Below are positions 22,122-36,470 of a stretch of DNA of 64,000 nt, piece by piece (the stretch's first letter is position 1; each line of letters opens with the position of its first letter). The DNA is taken from assembly GCA_964035545.1 (NCBI GenBank), contig OZ037769.1:7304429-7368428 (forward strand), given 5' to 3'. The translations under genes and the position numbers were made by a program. The DNA is from Bugula neritina. Taxonomy: Eukaryota > Bryozoa > Gymnolaemata > Cheilostomatida > Bugulidae. The notes under the pieces are model-generated. The model worked only from the letters and a program-made list of their open reading frames with translations. It did no database searches and was not told the origin of the DNA.

Positions 22122-23026
22122 GTCTAGGGAGTTATGAATGTTTTTATAGTTATATAATTGCTATTTAATACTGTGATAATTGCATATGGAAAACAATTGG
22201 AATTAGGAACTATTATATGAATAAGTGAGATATCAGAAGAAATTCCAAAAGCTTAGGTTTTTTAATTGTCCTATAAAGTTACATTATGGGGTTGAAGATC
22301 TCATAAAATATATAAAGTCTTTTTGACCAATAGATCACAGGCTGTTCAAAATTTCTCCATCACTGCATTACCTCGAGATAGTAACTTTGTAATGGAGTTG
22401 TCAATCTGTTTCTGTTGACCCACCATCAGTGATGCATTTATATCACTTTGAATTCTATTTATTTTATATAATAAAAAGTCTTGTTGATATAGGGAAGGTA
22501 TAATTTTCATGACACCTTAGAACAGGTAAAAAACTGCTCAGACTACCTATCATATTCCATACTTTCAAGGCTGGCTGGAGTTGTGCCCACTTTATGGCAG
22601 GTTTTATCAAGTGTTTGGGATTTACTAGTTACTAGTGCTAATGAGTTTTATAGTTTATATGATTATTGAGATGCATGGAGAAAATAAATAGCTGCAGATA
22701 CTTTTGTTTCTCAGGGTTTTAAGTACTACGCTTGCATAATTAATTGTTTGCATGATTTTGCCGCATTGTAGATCAAAGCACTTATATGCATGACAAAAAT
22801 ACAGAAGCAAAAAGCACTACTTAGTGGTGACATTAGCAGAAGTACTTAAACAAGACTGATGCCTGCTTACAGAACATATTTGTCATCCTATTGAAATCTG
22901 CAGTCATTTATTACAGCATTTGAAAACTTACAAACTGTTAGCTAATGTTTCTTTGGGCATTTGTGTTTTGCAACAGAATAATACATACGATTGCTTGAAT
23001 CAGCTAAAGGGGGTAACCCCTTAGAG

Positions 23027-23218
23027 CAGGGGTGTCCAACCTTTTCAGAGCAAGGGCCACTGAAAGGGAATATTTCATGGCGAGGGCCACATTGTAAACT
23101 TTAGCTTGTGCTGGGAGCCGCAGTATTAGTAATTTTCAAATTATTTTATTTCAAGTTCTTATGAATCATTACACAATAAAGTCCCAATAGTTAATGTAGG
23201 CTCAGTTAGACAGCCCTG
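23027..23218. mobile_element. hAT-like MITE, shorter relative in the opposite orientation
   Basis: A 192-bp element with ends CAGGGGTGTCCAACC and GTTAGACAGCCCTG, and 8-bp duplication CCTTAGAG at 23019-23026 and 23219-23226. Its left end matches the reversed right end of the element at 21783-22121. Confidence 0.88.
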
Positions 23219-23963
23219 CCTTAGAGGTACAAAGAGCTAGGCTGGTGAATCAAACCTCACCACACGGAGCTATTGGTGACACTATGAAGAACCTAATCAA
23301 AGTAACCCATACGGTACTTTCAAGTTTTGGCAACCATGTTGCTAGCAAGGTTTAGGGCACCTAAAATTTTTTACTTTTTGAGGTTTAAACAGTTTCTTTA
23401 TTGATTAAGCCCAGCATGTTTAGCTTGACATATGTGTGGTTGTTTTTAAAGTTTTTGTGCTTCAACATTATAAAGATATAAATTCCTGTAAGTGGGCAGA
23501 AGTTGATTTTCCAAATAAATAATCACATTTAAAATTTTCACAACAAAATCATTAAGTCTTTGATGATTTATTTTATTTATGACTAAGAAAAATATACAAG
23601 AATAATTTGGTATACTTTACTGCAAAATGTAGTTTAACAGCCTTGCATAATCGTATTTACATGTATGTGTGTATACAGTTTATATACATGTGCATGTGTA
23701 CAGAATGTTACTTGACTTAGTTTTAAAAACCAGTTTATATGCGATAATTTAAAAAAGGTGAAAAAACAGGTAAAAACTTGTTAAATTGAAGATTAGGAAC
23801 AGAGCTAAAAGTCGAATATATTAAAAGCATACAATACTTAGCACAACAAGCTGTTGATTAGTAGTGCAGCAATGGCAATAGCTGAGCAATCATCTACATT
23901 TAAGAAAAAGAATCTATAGCAGTGCAGTGGACGGCAGTGGCTAATAAATTAAGACATTTCCAA

Positions 23964-26900
23964 TCAAACTATCTCCGATCCATTCATACTATTGCTGATG
24001 TGTATAAGGTGAACAAGGTCGAGCCTGTTTATACTGATTAGGGCATAGGAGATAACTCCCACTGAACTACAGTCATGTTCAGTCCACTGCTTGAGTAGTA
24101 TAGTGGCAGCTGAAGTACCTTTGTGGTTTCTTCCAGCTTTTAACTGTATTTGAGAAATTTCGCTGGGGGTGAAACCTACAAAATGATATACGTACAATAT
24201 AATGTTGTATAATTGATATACGTACAATATAATATTGTATAATTGATATACGTACAATATAATATTGTATAATTGATTACAAGTTTAAAACTAATGCATT
24301 GCTTTTGGAAATTAAACTAGATGAAGTTATAGATCTGTATTTCGATATATTTTCTTATATGAAGCAGAATTTATTGGTGGAGCATGAGAAGTTGTCTTCT
24401 TATAAACCATAGTTGGGGCATTTTACCCAGTATACCCCAAGTTCCCAACTGAAATGATTAGTTATATAGAGCTATGAGTGTATATAACAAACTAGAAATT
24501 GTCAACCATTTGATTGCTAAATTAAGACTATTACTCTGCTACTTGGTAGAATATGTTGAAAAGTTGAAATTTATGAATATTTTTACAGTTTTAAGAGTTG
24601 TGTTGCCTGCCACTTCATTATTCTTTCTTAACTACTAGTTATTTTTCTTAATAAAATATGAAAGTATATTAACTATGAGGGTAGAGTATAGTGTGAGGGT
24701 AGAGTATAGCGTGAGGATATAGTGAGAGGGTAGAGTATAGTGAGAGGGTAGAGTATAGTGAGAGAGTGAGGATAGAGTGAGGATAGAGTATAGAGTGAGG
24801 ATAGAGTACAGTGTGAGGGTAGAGTATAGTGTGAGGGTATAGTGAGAGGGTAGAGTATAGTGAGAGGGTAGAGTATAGTGAGAGAGTGAGGATAGAGTGA
24901 GGATAGAGTATAGAGTGAGGATAGAGTACAGTGTGAGGGTAGAGTATAGTATGAGGATAGAGTATAGAGTGAGGGTATAGTATAGAGTGAGGATATAGTG
25001 TGAGGGTAGAGTATAGTGTGAGGGTATAGTGAGAGGGTAGAGTATAGTGAGAGGGTAGAGTATAGTGAGAGAGTGAGGATAGAGTGAGGGTAGAGTATAG
25101 AGTGAGGGTAGAGTATAGAGTGAGGGTAGAGTATAGAGTGAGGGTAGAGTATAGTGTGAGGGTAGAGTATAGTGAGGATAGAGTATAGGTAGCTATGTGT
25201 GCTGAAAGTACTCTGTGGAGTAGAAGTAGAGAGCCAGCAGTTACACACCAAAACTAATAGGATTAGTGGGCCCTGCAGACTGATGGGGGAGAGATAAGTA
25301 TTTCTGCATGTGGCAGCTGATTGAAGAATATAAAATCCATCTGTTAAACTGTGATCTGTCATAGCCACTTTGAACTGTTTACTCATAAATAGCAAAGTCA
25401 TATTTTCCCTTAAGCATTTGACATTTATGTTATTTTGATGGCCATAAGACAAAATGCGCTGATTGAGGGAAGACAGTTCACTATCATCATAAAGAAAAGT
25501 GTAAAATGTCAAAACTTTGATCAGAAGGACAGGAGAGTTGATTAAAGAGAGATGAAAAGAGTTGGAATATAAAATGATTAATGATTTACTCCTTTTGATC
25601 TAGCCACAAGCCAAGTAGGGGAGTTGAATTTCTTACTCCATCGGCCAATCAAATTTCAGCAGTTTCTGCGTTTATGAGTAGTTGCTAACTTTTAAGATAT
25701 TAATAATGATAATTTCCTTTAAATACATTCTTCATGTCTATTGATCATGAAACCATAACCAAAAACTGGCAAACAGTTTAGGGTTTGGTTGCAGAAATCC
25801 ACTTGTTTACAGAAAACCAATGCAGTAGTTAAATCTGTCTCAAATTTATGATTCAATGATTTTGAACAAAGTTTTATCCTTTCTGAGTACATAAATATCA
25901 TGTTTGCATTCGCTAGTGTTAACACAAGCAACTTTCTGAAATGTTTTTGGTACATTAGTATGCAAAGTATTGTCTGTAAATTTCATATTTCTATTTATTA
26001 ATCATTTTTATACTCATCACTTTTCAAATATTACAAATCTCTACGCATGCCCAGTTGGGCATTAATCATTGCTAAACTGGAGAGTTTTATTAACCAATTA
26101 CATTGCTCAAAGTCCTGTTGATTGCTTTGTGTGTAAATGTGTGTATGTTTAAGTGTTGTTCCATAGTAATATTATACTGTGTACAACCAAAGTTTAATCA
26201 TATTATACCTCCAGCAGATGTAACACAGTATAAATACAGACTGTATAAAAAGGAGCACTAACCTACAAAGTGAACCTTGAACCTATGAACTAATAAAAGT
26301 TGCAATAGCTAACTTAATGCTGTCTATATGCCAGGTACTAGAGCTCTAATTTATATTTTGATATACATGATGCATTGAGCAATAACTGGCAATTTATTAT
26401 AGTCTATGGTACATAGTAATATATAATATTATAGTATAGCTGTAGCAACCTATATGCTGTCCACAGTAATACATTATAGTATTGCAGTAGTATAATACGA
26501 TAGATATTGTAATATATGGTATAGGTATAGTCTTACATTGCTTCATAGTAATAATATTATTAGACTGTATAGATAGATAGTTTAGTTCCATAATATTTTG
26601 TTAGATGATTTAAGGTTAGTTTTCAGCTACCTAAATTGTGAGCTAGTTTCAACCAGCTGCCGTCCTGAGATAGACCTCGGGCTACGGCTCTTCTTGTTTG
26701 TGGAGACAACTCCTTATATTTAGTTGATGGAGTTACTGCAACTACAACAGAGCATTGAATCCTTAAAGTCAAATTTGTAAATATATGCACATACTTTAGT
26801 AAATTGACCCTTAGGCCTTAATTACATGTTAGACCTGGAATATAAATATGCCATGTTCAATACCCAACCAGGAAATTTAAATATCAAAACAGTTTTTAGT

Positions 26901-29900
26901 GTTTAAAACATAATATTAACTGCAAATTAATACCAACACTCAGTATGACCATGTATTGTGGAAGCCCTTGTTCAGCACAAGTGTCAATTAAATTAATGAT
27001 ACACACACCTGTTTTACTTCCATCTTGCAGATAAACTAGAGGTGTTGTGACCGAAGTGGGTGATAAGGATTGCTGGGTGACGTGGAAGTTGAGGGGCTGC
27101 TTGAGGGAGACATTTCCAGACGAGAGTTGGGCCGCTCTGTTCTTGTTTACTCTGCATCTCAGTAATACGTATATCAGTAAGCCAAGTATGATAGAACCTG
27201 TGTAAAAGAGTATAATATACATTAACTACAACAGAGTATAGTATACAAAGATTATACATTTTCCACAACAGAGTGCATTATACAAAAAGTATAATATGCA
27301 TTAACTACAACAGAGTATATTGTGCAAAGAGTATGCATTAACTACAACAGAGTATATTGTGCAAAGAGTATGCATTAACTACAACAGAGTATATGGTACA
27401 AAGACTATACGTTGCATTAACTACAACAGAGTATATTATTATGGTACAAAGACTATACGTTACATTAACTACAACAGAGTATATTATGGTACAAAGAGTA
27501 TACATTAATCATGACAGAGCATCAATCACCACCAAAGTCTCACACCTTTGACTCGGTGAAATTAAGATGAAAGGAAACTCACGCAAAGCAAAAACATATA
27601 AGTCAAGATTTTCGTAAAAGATAAGCTATCTGTGTTTAACATTAATAAAATGCTGACATAATAAATCGGTATTAGTCACCATCATAAAAGTGTGTGGAGA
27701 TCAAATAAATGCTCTATAAATGGGCATTTATGTGTATCTGTATACATTATGTATATCTGCATGAATGTATACATATAATATGTATATCTGTATACATTAT
27801 GTATATTCCCATGCATGTACACATATATGTATATCTGTACACATATAATATGTATATCTGTACACATATAATATGTATATCTGTACACATATAATATGTA
27901 TATCTGTACACATATAATATGTATATCTGTACACATATAATATGTATATCTGTACACATATAATATGTATATCTGTACACATATAATATGTATATCTGTA
28001 TACATGTAAGCATATAGCTGCAGTAGCTTTGAATCCTCTAGGCATGTTTGTACAACCATATTACAAAATTATATAATTGTTTATAATGTAATTACATCAC
28101 AGAATTATATAATTGTTTATATTGTAATTCAACTATCAGGAAATATATTAATCACCAGTGTATTATGCTACTCATTGAGTTCAAGAAACTCTGAATCATA
28201 GCAGTTGGGGTGTTAGGGGGGAGGTTAAGGGGCCCCACCGCCCATAAAAACATTCAGCATGCAAATCACAAGCACCCATCATCAACAGTTGCACATTACC
28301 CAACTGACCAGAGTGTACCTTACCTAGTAATGCACAGTACAGAGGAGCTGTGTACAAGTATGTGTTGCCTTCACTCAAACCACACTTTTCACCTTGACAT
28401 AGCTGTGGATCCGCCACACCTCTGTCAGATTGTGTTCTCTTGTGGCCCTCTGCAAGAAAAGTTACTCAACATTCACAGTTTTGCATATACTATGCGTAGA
28501 TGTTTATTTTTTTTCAGACAACATGTTACATGATAATTTGTCAAATTAGAAGTGTCTTTTCATACCCTCCTGCGACATGGGTATAAAATGTAGTTGGGGT
28601 TTATAAAACTCATGAATGTGCTCAACGATAGGTACCATGTATACGCATAAAATTTAGTACAACTTTCTTTTCTGTAACTTATTTTACTTAACTGGTCAAA
28701 ATATTAATGAATTGCAAAGGCAATTAGGAGAAGAATTTGGGAACAGGACTATTGCTTGCAGAAATTGAAGGAGTGTTGCTAATTGAATTATGTGTGGATT
28801 CAATCAAACAAAAGTTGTGCAATGAATTACATCCAATGCCATTATTTCACTGCCCTCAAGTGCAACAAATAAATACACATCCACCTCTCAGGTAATGGCA
28901 AACACATGTCTGTCCTAAACGTAATGGTAGCACTAGACATTTCATACAAAGCTAGGGGCTGCTTTCAAAGCCATCTTGTTTAATATTACAAAGATGTAAT
29001 CACCTTGATACTGAAACACCTCCCTAACAAAAGCTAAAGTCACAATTAAACAAAATACATTCCATATATAGGTGACTACCTATTCTATAGGAATAATTGA
29101 GCCATTGTTACAGTGCAAGATGGCTACGCATGTAGGCACAACCTTATCAATCACTCACATCTACAAATTATATGAAAACTTAGAATCTCTGCTCTCCCAC
29201 TAAGCTGAAATGTTTTGTTTCATCTCGAGTCTATCTGAAGTATTCAGTAGTTCTGAATAATTACACGCCAACATTAGCAGTTTGCTTTGTAATGATCCGG
29301 AACAAATCCCAACTAATTCAGAGCCCAAATTCTAATCTGCACAACAGGCAATTATTATTAGTTATTACAGAGAAGTAGCGATAAAATCTCTAATATTCTT
29401 ATGGATCATGTTTTAAGCCATTGAAGTAAAGTTACATATTACATTTCAGTCACTTGTTCTCACAAAATAATTGTCTAAAATGAGTGCATTACTTTTGAAC
29501 TACTATAGGATATGACTGCATACATTTGCTGGATAAATCACATGCATGCACTACACTTGACTCCATGGATGGTACCAAAGAAGTAATTGCAATTGTTCCA
29601 CAATTTGTATATCTGCTAAAACCAACCTGGAATTCTTTCAGAGTAGTAGAATACTTTTAAAATGACACGTATTGCCAGTAGCTAACTTGTAGTTAGGGCA
29701 GAATGAATAACTCTTTATGTTATACTTGTGTAAATATGTATAAAGATAACATATTATTATAAAGCTGTATAGTTTTATAAATAACTAAAGAGTACATTAA
29801 AATTCAAGTTATTATTTTTTTAAAAAAAGATTTGGTGTTGCAATAGCTCCAATAAACAGCTTACTTCAAACATCCTGTCTGTCATTTTACATCTACTATT

Positions 29901-32900
29901 TAAAAGTGTTATATATGTTTGTGCTAAAGCCTACTCACTGAAACAGTTGGTGTCTTTCTGGGACGTACACTGGTTGATGACAATCTCATTCTTGGGATCA
30001 CAGAGTCTGCAACTTTGGCAGCTCTTGCTGCTTGACACTACGCTACTGTAACTGCCCTCAGGGCATGCTACGCACACCGTGTTGCTGGTGGCGGTGCAGG
30101 CCGGGGAAGCACCCCATCCAACACCACACTTCTGACATTCCTTGCACTTCCCATCCTCCTGGTCCCTGTAGTAGCCTGAAATACACTTGCACACAGAATT
30201 CTGCGTGGCATTGCATTCAGATTCCGTATACTCCCATTCAGAGCAGATGGAGCAGTTCACACATCTGCCATCAATGAGGTATTCACCCAGAGCACACTTC
30301 TTATTATCTGTCGCACTTCCGGAATGTTCTTTAGGTAGAGAATCTGTGCTAGCTGTGCACAGGACCTGAAATATGTACAACAAAGTTATGTTAATGCAGA
30401 TTCTGGAATTGACACTCAGTCATAAAGTGGAGCTCATAAAACATAAAACTGTGATTGTCTTAGCGCCATGGTCTTTGGAGTTAGCCTAAAACATATAATA
30501 GCTAGAAAAATAAGGTTGTTAAGACTGCAATAAAATACTTAAAGTCATAAAACTCAGGTACAAAAGATAAACAAAGCATCACTTGGATGAGGATCAAGGG
30601 AAATCATATTCATAAAACGGTGAAGAGTGGTCTTTTATGGCCCTTCTCTTTTTCCTCAACAGTAAAACATTATCTGATAATTTAGCCAAACACATGAAAC
30701 ATGCACAGTTACTGCTGTAACTAAGGCCATTAAAATGGCCATTCAATATCAACTGTTTAGGAGTGTGCCCTGCTGAATAGAAAAAGATGTAAGCGAAGAA
30801 GTTGGTTCAACAGAGCAGACAAAGCTCAATGATCAATCATCGCATCTTAATAATAAAACAGTTTTTAAACTAAACTGGACACAAAGAAAATAAGTTTTTC
30901 AGCTAAGTTTTGTCAAAAGTCTCTTCCTCATGAAGGCTGATAGAAGTAGAAAGTTATAAATGCTATCTTGTAGATTGTAGAACTCTTGTATCTAAAGCAA
31001 CAATGAAAATTCAAGTGAAGACTGTTATCAGATTTCCATCTGTAGGGAACAATACAAGTGATGCACAGGCTTCACAAAGCAGCTGGAGTGGCCTTTATAG
31101 TTAATTTTAGGTCAAAAACTACCCATATTCAGCGTAATATTGTGAATATAAACAATCAGAATGGTTCAACAGCTGCAAAGCAATTAGTTATCAGTCAAAT
31201 GGCAACAACATTGTAAAAAGTTGTTTTCTAGGTTACAAGTCTAGTGAAACAGCACCCATCTAAGGCTCATTAAATCACGCTATAAACTATATCGCGAACA
31301 ATCTAGCATTTCCTGCAGGTAGAATCTGTATTCAGCAAGTCTATACAAGGAGATGATGACTCAAAAGAGTAGTTCAAATTAGTGAGTGATGCATTTCAGC
31401 CAGGAGTTACGTCAGCTCCTGCTGCTTACTGGCGCTAGCTTTGGAAACTGCTTTAGAGAAAGTCCATGACACCTTTGCTACAGTTACTTAAAGTTTAACC
31501 GTTTTGGGCTCTTCAGCTAAGGTCATTCTAACAAGCAGGATATTATTGAGTAACAACCTGGCAATTTACTAATTGATGGCGTCAGTAAAACTATACTCAA
31601 ATTGGGTGTGAACTGTTGTAAAAAGAAATATGTAGCCATGTCTTAATAGGTGTCTACTGAAACGGCCACTTATTAAAAGTCAAATTATATCAACTCTTGA
31701 TGTTTTAGGTCTACTTGCTCAGCTATGAAGGTACTCTACGCTGGGACATACATATAGGTTGTCCAAAATTGGTATTATGCAGTGTTAGATGGTCAGTACA
31801 ACAGAACACTTTTACGAATGCCCCAACTGATCTGCTGTTGCAATGGTTGATCATGATCCCTGCTTCAATGCATGTCATTTACATTGAGATTTGGATTATG
31901 TTTGTGTCACGTAATCTCCTTTGAACAAATACATGAAACCCTATAATATACAAACGATTTATACTCTTATATTCTAGCATAAACAGAGGTTTCGGGTAGA
32001 TCAAAGTAGTTTTCAACATTGTGAACATATACACTACGCACTTATATGTTGGCTTTAAATGTTCATGGCTTCTGTTTAAACTGGCAAGTTGCCTTTTTAT
32101 GTATGGTCTATATGCTAGGTATGCTATCAATGTTCTTTAGAACAGGGCAGCTGATCACATCCAAGCCTGAACTTTTAGGGTGTCCTAATCCCTACTAAGA
32201 AGGCTCACAGCATTGCTCTAAACCCTAAAGAAGCTGTAGGGATTGTTTGGGTCTTGTTATCTGTATGAATATGATGAAGCCCCATGCATGCTCGCATCGC
32301 AGACGAGCTAGAATAGACAAACGCTGGCTACTTCCTTTATCTAGCTTCACTTTTATGCTAGTTGTAATCTCAGGCAAAGGCGAAATCAAATATTCAAATC
32401 TACATTCACTTGGAGAATTTTTTGCTAATCACGTTTTATTAATGTCCATTAACAAGCCTCACAGCTTGTTTTGAATTGTCAAAATGTGTTTTTAGCGCTG
32501 TGTTCAAATATTCTAAGTTGGCAGGCAAAAACTATTATATTGTTTCTAAAGAACAAGCTGCGGGTGTATTGCGCTCCAAGCCTCAAATTAGAAAAAGATT
32601 TGTTGGCTAAGTGTTGATAAATGTGATTTATGAAGGCATGATTTAACTCTGCATATTACCATTTAGTTTCACGCACTTCATCAAGTTTACGACATTAATG
32701 GTACTTTATATTCCAAAGCTATGACATTGAATGTAATGATTTCAAAGTTTAAAAGTCAAGTGTATACATTATTTATTATATACGGTGATAAGTAACCATA
32801 AGTGCTATCTAAAAATCAAAAAGAAACATACTTCAATATTATGGACTGTAGATTGGATAATTTCAACTAGTAACAGCTCGTAGATACCAGGGTAATAAAA

Positions 32901-33852
32901 TCTAGTTTATTCACACATAGCTTGTACGAGAACTATTCAACCCAGTTGTTTAAAATAAGCAAAGACTGCCTTAGCTTTTGTACAAAATTCAAAGAAGAAA
33001 TAATACACAGTAGCAATCATCACACATAGACCAAACCTATTGAAACTTTAAGTCAAGTCTGTGGAAATTACATCTGGAAGCAGGCCATATATTTTATAAT
33101 AGTATGCTTCATAATTTCCTATGCATATTACCAACATGGCATGTGAAGGTTATTTCAACTACCACTCTGTTATGCATACCGATACACAAGTATTTCAGTG
33201 CTACATACATATGAAAAGATAGTCTGCACAAAGCATTCCAAGTATACATAGTGACTATTCAATGTAAAATCATAAAAAAAATTTGGATCTGTAGAAAGGT
33301 TTCTGCTATAACATGCAGGTTCTTTTTCAAAGGTATATGATCTTAGAAACAGAGGCTATCACTACAGTGTTCAAGGCATTTAATAAACTAGTACTACACT
33401 GATACTGTAATATAACATTCCAGGTAGGATAAAGTTTGAGTTATGACATATAGAGTCAATATAATTGCCAAATACTGGCTATAGATTCGGTGAATATCTA
33501 AGCGGATAGCAACAAAGCTTGGCTCATATTGCAGAAAGATTTGGTTAGAAAAAGTATATTAGCATGAGAAAAATGGATCTTTTAGTTCTAGCACTAAAAG
33601 TAAATATTGTGTTCTTAAATGCAAAACAAAAATTATTTTTAAGCTATGCCTTATTTACTTATATTTGGAACTGTAATAACAAATATGATAAAAAGCGGTT
33701 CACACCAAGTCTAACACACGAATACGATGACATTATGACATAAGGCTAATGAGTAATGATAGTCTTACCAAGTCAAGAAAGACAATAACGAGGCCTATTC
33801 TGATTATTATTCCTTTTTCCCAGTTCCTGGGATGCAATTTCAAGCCTTGCAT
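23964..33852 (-). CDS. p75NTR-like TNF-receptor-superfamily death receptor, complete, 370 aa
   Basis: Minus-strand exons: 33852-33769, 30365-29939, 28419-28324, 27197-27009, 26735-26631, 24175-23964 (TGA). They total 1113 nt with all phases matching. Exon 1 gives the start and a hydrophobic signal (GIIIRIGLVIVFLDL). Exon 2 holds three cysteine-rich TNFR repeats. Exons 3-4 join to form one membrane span (LYTAPLYCALLG plus SIILGLLIYVLLRCR). Exon 5 begins the death domain (LSPQTRRAVARGL, WLKLAHNLG) and exon 6 completes it (GFTPSEISQIQ, LLKQWTEHD, INRLDLVHLI). The death domain and short C-terminus most resemble p75NTR/TNFRSF16, with EDAR-type receptors as alternatives. Such receptors bind ligand outside the cell and recruit death-domain or TRAF adaptors inside. 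The C-terminus SEIV fits a class III PDZ ligand. Only three repeats are seen where p75NTR has four. The exon 3 acceptor is the least certain junction. Confidence 0.88.
24178..24275. repeat. 30-bp tandem repeat, three copies, at a splice acceptor
   Basis: Three copies of a 30-bp unit containing GATATACGTACAATATAAT. It lies directly upstream (minus strand) of the last death-receptor exon, whose acceptor is at 24177-24176. Confidence 0.85.
24670..25195. repeat. Purine-rich minisatellite (GAGGGTAGAGTATAGTGT)n
   Basis: About 520 bp of GAGGGTAGAGTATAG-type units with variants GAGGATAGAG and GAGAGGG in higher-order blocks: the block at about 24700-24830 recurs near 24820-24950. It lies in a death-receptor intron. 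The 279-residue open frame across it is an artefact. Confidence 0.92.
27225..27510. repeat. Minisatellite of about 37 bp next to the membrane-span exon
   Basis: About seven copies of a unit containing CATTAACTACAACAGAGTAT and GTACAAAGAGTAT. It starts within about 30 bp of the acceptor of the death-receptor exon 27197-27009. Confidence 0.88.
27735..28010. repeat. 23-bp minisatellite (TGTATATCTGTACACATATA..)n
   Basis: About nine near-identical 23-bp units at 27830-28000, with looser related sequence on the left. It lies in the death-receptor intron between exons 3 and 4. Confidence 0.92.
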
Positions 33853-33859
33853 GCTCTCT

Positions 33860-36470
33860 CTTCTTCAAACCAATGCAGACATGGGACCTTGCACCTCAGG
33901 CTGAGTCCGTGTATCTGTTACTGACTACGCAATGCAGATAATTATATACAATTAAACTCTCATGTAGCCACTTCAGCTCCACTGCCTAATTGAAACAGTT
34001 GTTTATGAGTTCTATGTGAGTTTCAAATGTATTATTCCTGCGGTCGTAGGGTTTCCCTTTGATCTACGCTTCATTGAATGGCATTTAGAGCTCGCTTTGA
34101 TTGGTCTACGAAAGAGTGTGATCAAAGCGCAACGTTATCGTCAGTTTCCGAGGACTATTAATAACACATCATATACACGCATCTATAAAACAAGGCTCCT
34201 TTCTACTTGCAAGTGCAAAACCATAACTAGCTTACAAAATTATACCTATTGTAAGGAGAGAATCTAAATCGTACTTCCAGCTTAAGACTGGAAATTGTAG
34301 AGAACCGTTGATGGGTGCAAAGCAAAACTAGTCCTTGATGATAGATAAATTGACTTTTCACTTGTCATTTTAAAATAGATAGTGTCTTGATAGCATCAGT
34401 AGTTGAATATGTAGATGCTAAAAAGTTGTATCCTGAAACCGTTTCATCTGTGATTACTCAAGCAGCATAGAATTTAATTATCTTGTGAATTTTTTCAGAT
34501 GTTGGTTGTATTTCCTTTTACTTAATTAGTTTCAACTTTTCATCATGTCATTTTAAACAGAGACATGTATTATTGAAATACAATAATAAACATCGAGTAT
34601 TCAACCCTGGAACATACTGTTCATACTGTTCATCCTGCTAGGATTATATATGTTTGTTGATATTTGCTCAATAATTATTTTATATTACATGCAATTTCAT
34701 TTTAAATATGCCAATTATTGTAGTAATGATAATATTAAAAGTCGTTGTAAAATTTTGCATGGCTCTGTTGTTATTAGCATAGTTATAGTTATATATAGAT
34801 TAAATTGCAAGTCTTTACTAGAGCAGTTTAATCATGTTGCATGCAAGTTGAACCATAATATTGTAACAAGTAGAGCTATTTCTGGTCTTAGCCTAACATC
34901 ACAATGTTAAATACTGGTATTTAGATGTTTTAGTAGCCTTTTGAGTCAGTTGAGTTGCAAAATTTTGGAACATCTTTACTACAATTATAAATAAAATTAA
35001 TGCAGATAATATAAGAGTTGCCTCCTCTCAATGTATTGAACAACAACACAATTTACAAAGTAGATAACTTTCCAGCTTCATAGCTCACATTAAAAGGGTA
35101 AATAATTAATTAATCATGCTGACTAAGATGAGTGGAACCACTGAAATAGATGTAGTTGTGAGTGGAACAAATTACTACTAGAATAAATGATTTGAATATT
35201 AGAGTTGTTTACTTTTATAATACCATTATTGACAATTATTTTTGAGAACATAACTCCTAATTATCAACATAAGTAAATTATTTGAATATTGGAAATCGTT
35301 CATATTCAAGACCTGGAAGTAAAGTACCTTAGAGTAAGGGCCCATGCACGAAATATGTTCAGCTCAAATACTCAAAATTAACAAAGAAATAAAATAAATA
35401 CATAATGTCATTATACACAAAAATGGCTATCCCAAACAAGTGCCAGATAAAACTATTATCAATATATAAGCAATGGATTTCTTAGCGGAAAAGAAAATAA
35501 AAATATCTTTATATAACTACAGCTGCCAAATAAATAGAGGTAAAAACTGGTTTTTTAATACTTAAATGTATATAACTGCATGCAGATACACTTCCTTTTG
35601 ATTTATAACATGCACACATAATATTAAAAAAAATCTTTCAAGATTCCACTTTAATATTGAAAAAAATAAAATCAACATAATGTCATGTAGAAAATAGTTT
35701 GATTTGAAGCATGATGCAAACAACCACACATGGGTTAAACAGTACATCACCTATCCTATAGGAATGGCAAATATTTCAGAGACAAACTTCTGAAATATAC
35801 CATTACATTTCAACAATTAACCATGGAGCTTCATTGGATACTGCTTGACAACGTAACAGTTTTAGACCAGTTTTTTAAATTGGGAACACACACACACGCA
35901 CACACACACACACACACACACGCACACACACACACACGCACACATACACACGCATACATACACACGCATACATACACACGCATACATACACATGCATAAA
36001 TACACATGCATATGCATATATATGATGCCCATCACCATTAATACATCATGCCTGTAGTTTAACATAATGTCTCAACTTTCATTTCTCACTTAAACCCGAA
36101 ATATTATAAGTTTGCTTTGTAATAAAGTAGTAATAATTTATACGTGCTTCTCGTTTATTTATTTTTAATGAAATCTGAACGCATTGAAACGCGTTGTGCC
36201 CTTATAGAGTTATCTTCTTGTCGAAGGCTCCCTGCTACAGTTCAGCATGCGCACATCATAGGTAATGGGATTTCCCTGTATGACGCATTAAATTATTTTT
36301 ATTTACCCCGAGTCTAAATCATTGATATTAAAAGCTCTTTGAGACTAATACTTATACTGGTAGTCATTTAACAATAATTGCATTATCTTATCAGAGTTAT
36401 ATAAGTAATTATGTGATTGTGTAGTTCACTTGCACTTGCCATAAATAGTAATACGAATACAGAATAGCCA
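33860..36470. other. Intergenic spacer upstream of the death receptor
   Basis: No gene recognised. It should include the death-receptor promoter just above 33852, but no TATA or initiator could be chosen with confidence. Confidence 0.45.
35886..35996. repeat. (CA)n microsatellite with CACACGCATACATA units
   Basis: Pure CA with scattered CG changes grading into CACACGCATACATA units toward the right. Confidence 0.95.

Noticed and set aside
24673..25512. 279-residue open frame rich in Ser/Leu/Tyr
   Set aside because: It coincides with the GAGGGTAGAGTATAG minisatellite and has only short unique sequence.
28205..28235. G-quadruplex near 28210
   Set aside because: Only three separated G-runs of at least four bases are present, so a stable four-run quadruplex is not clearly supported.
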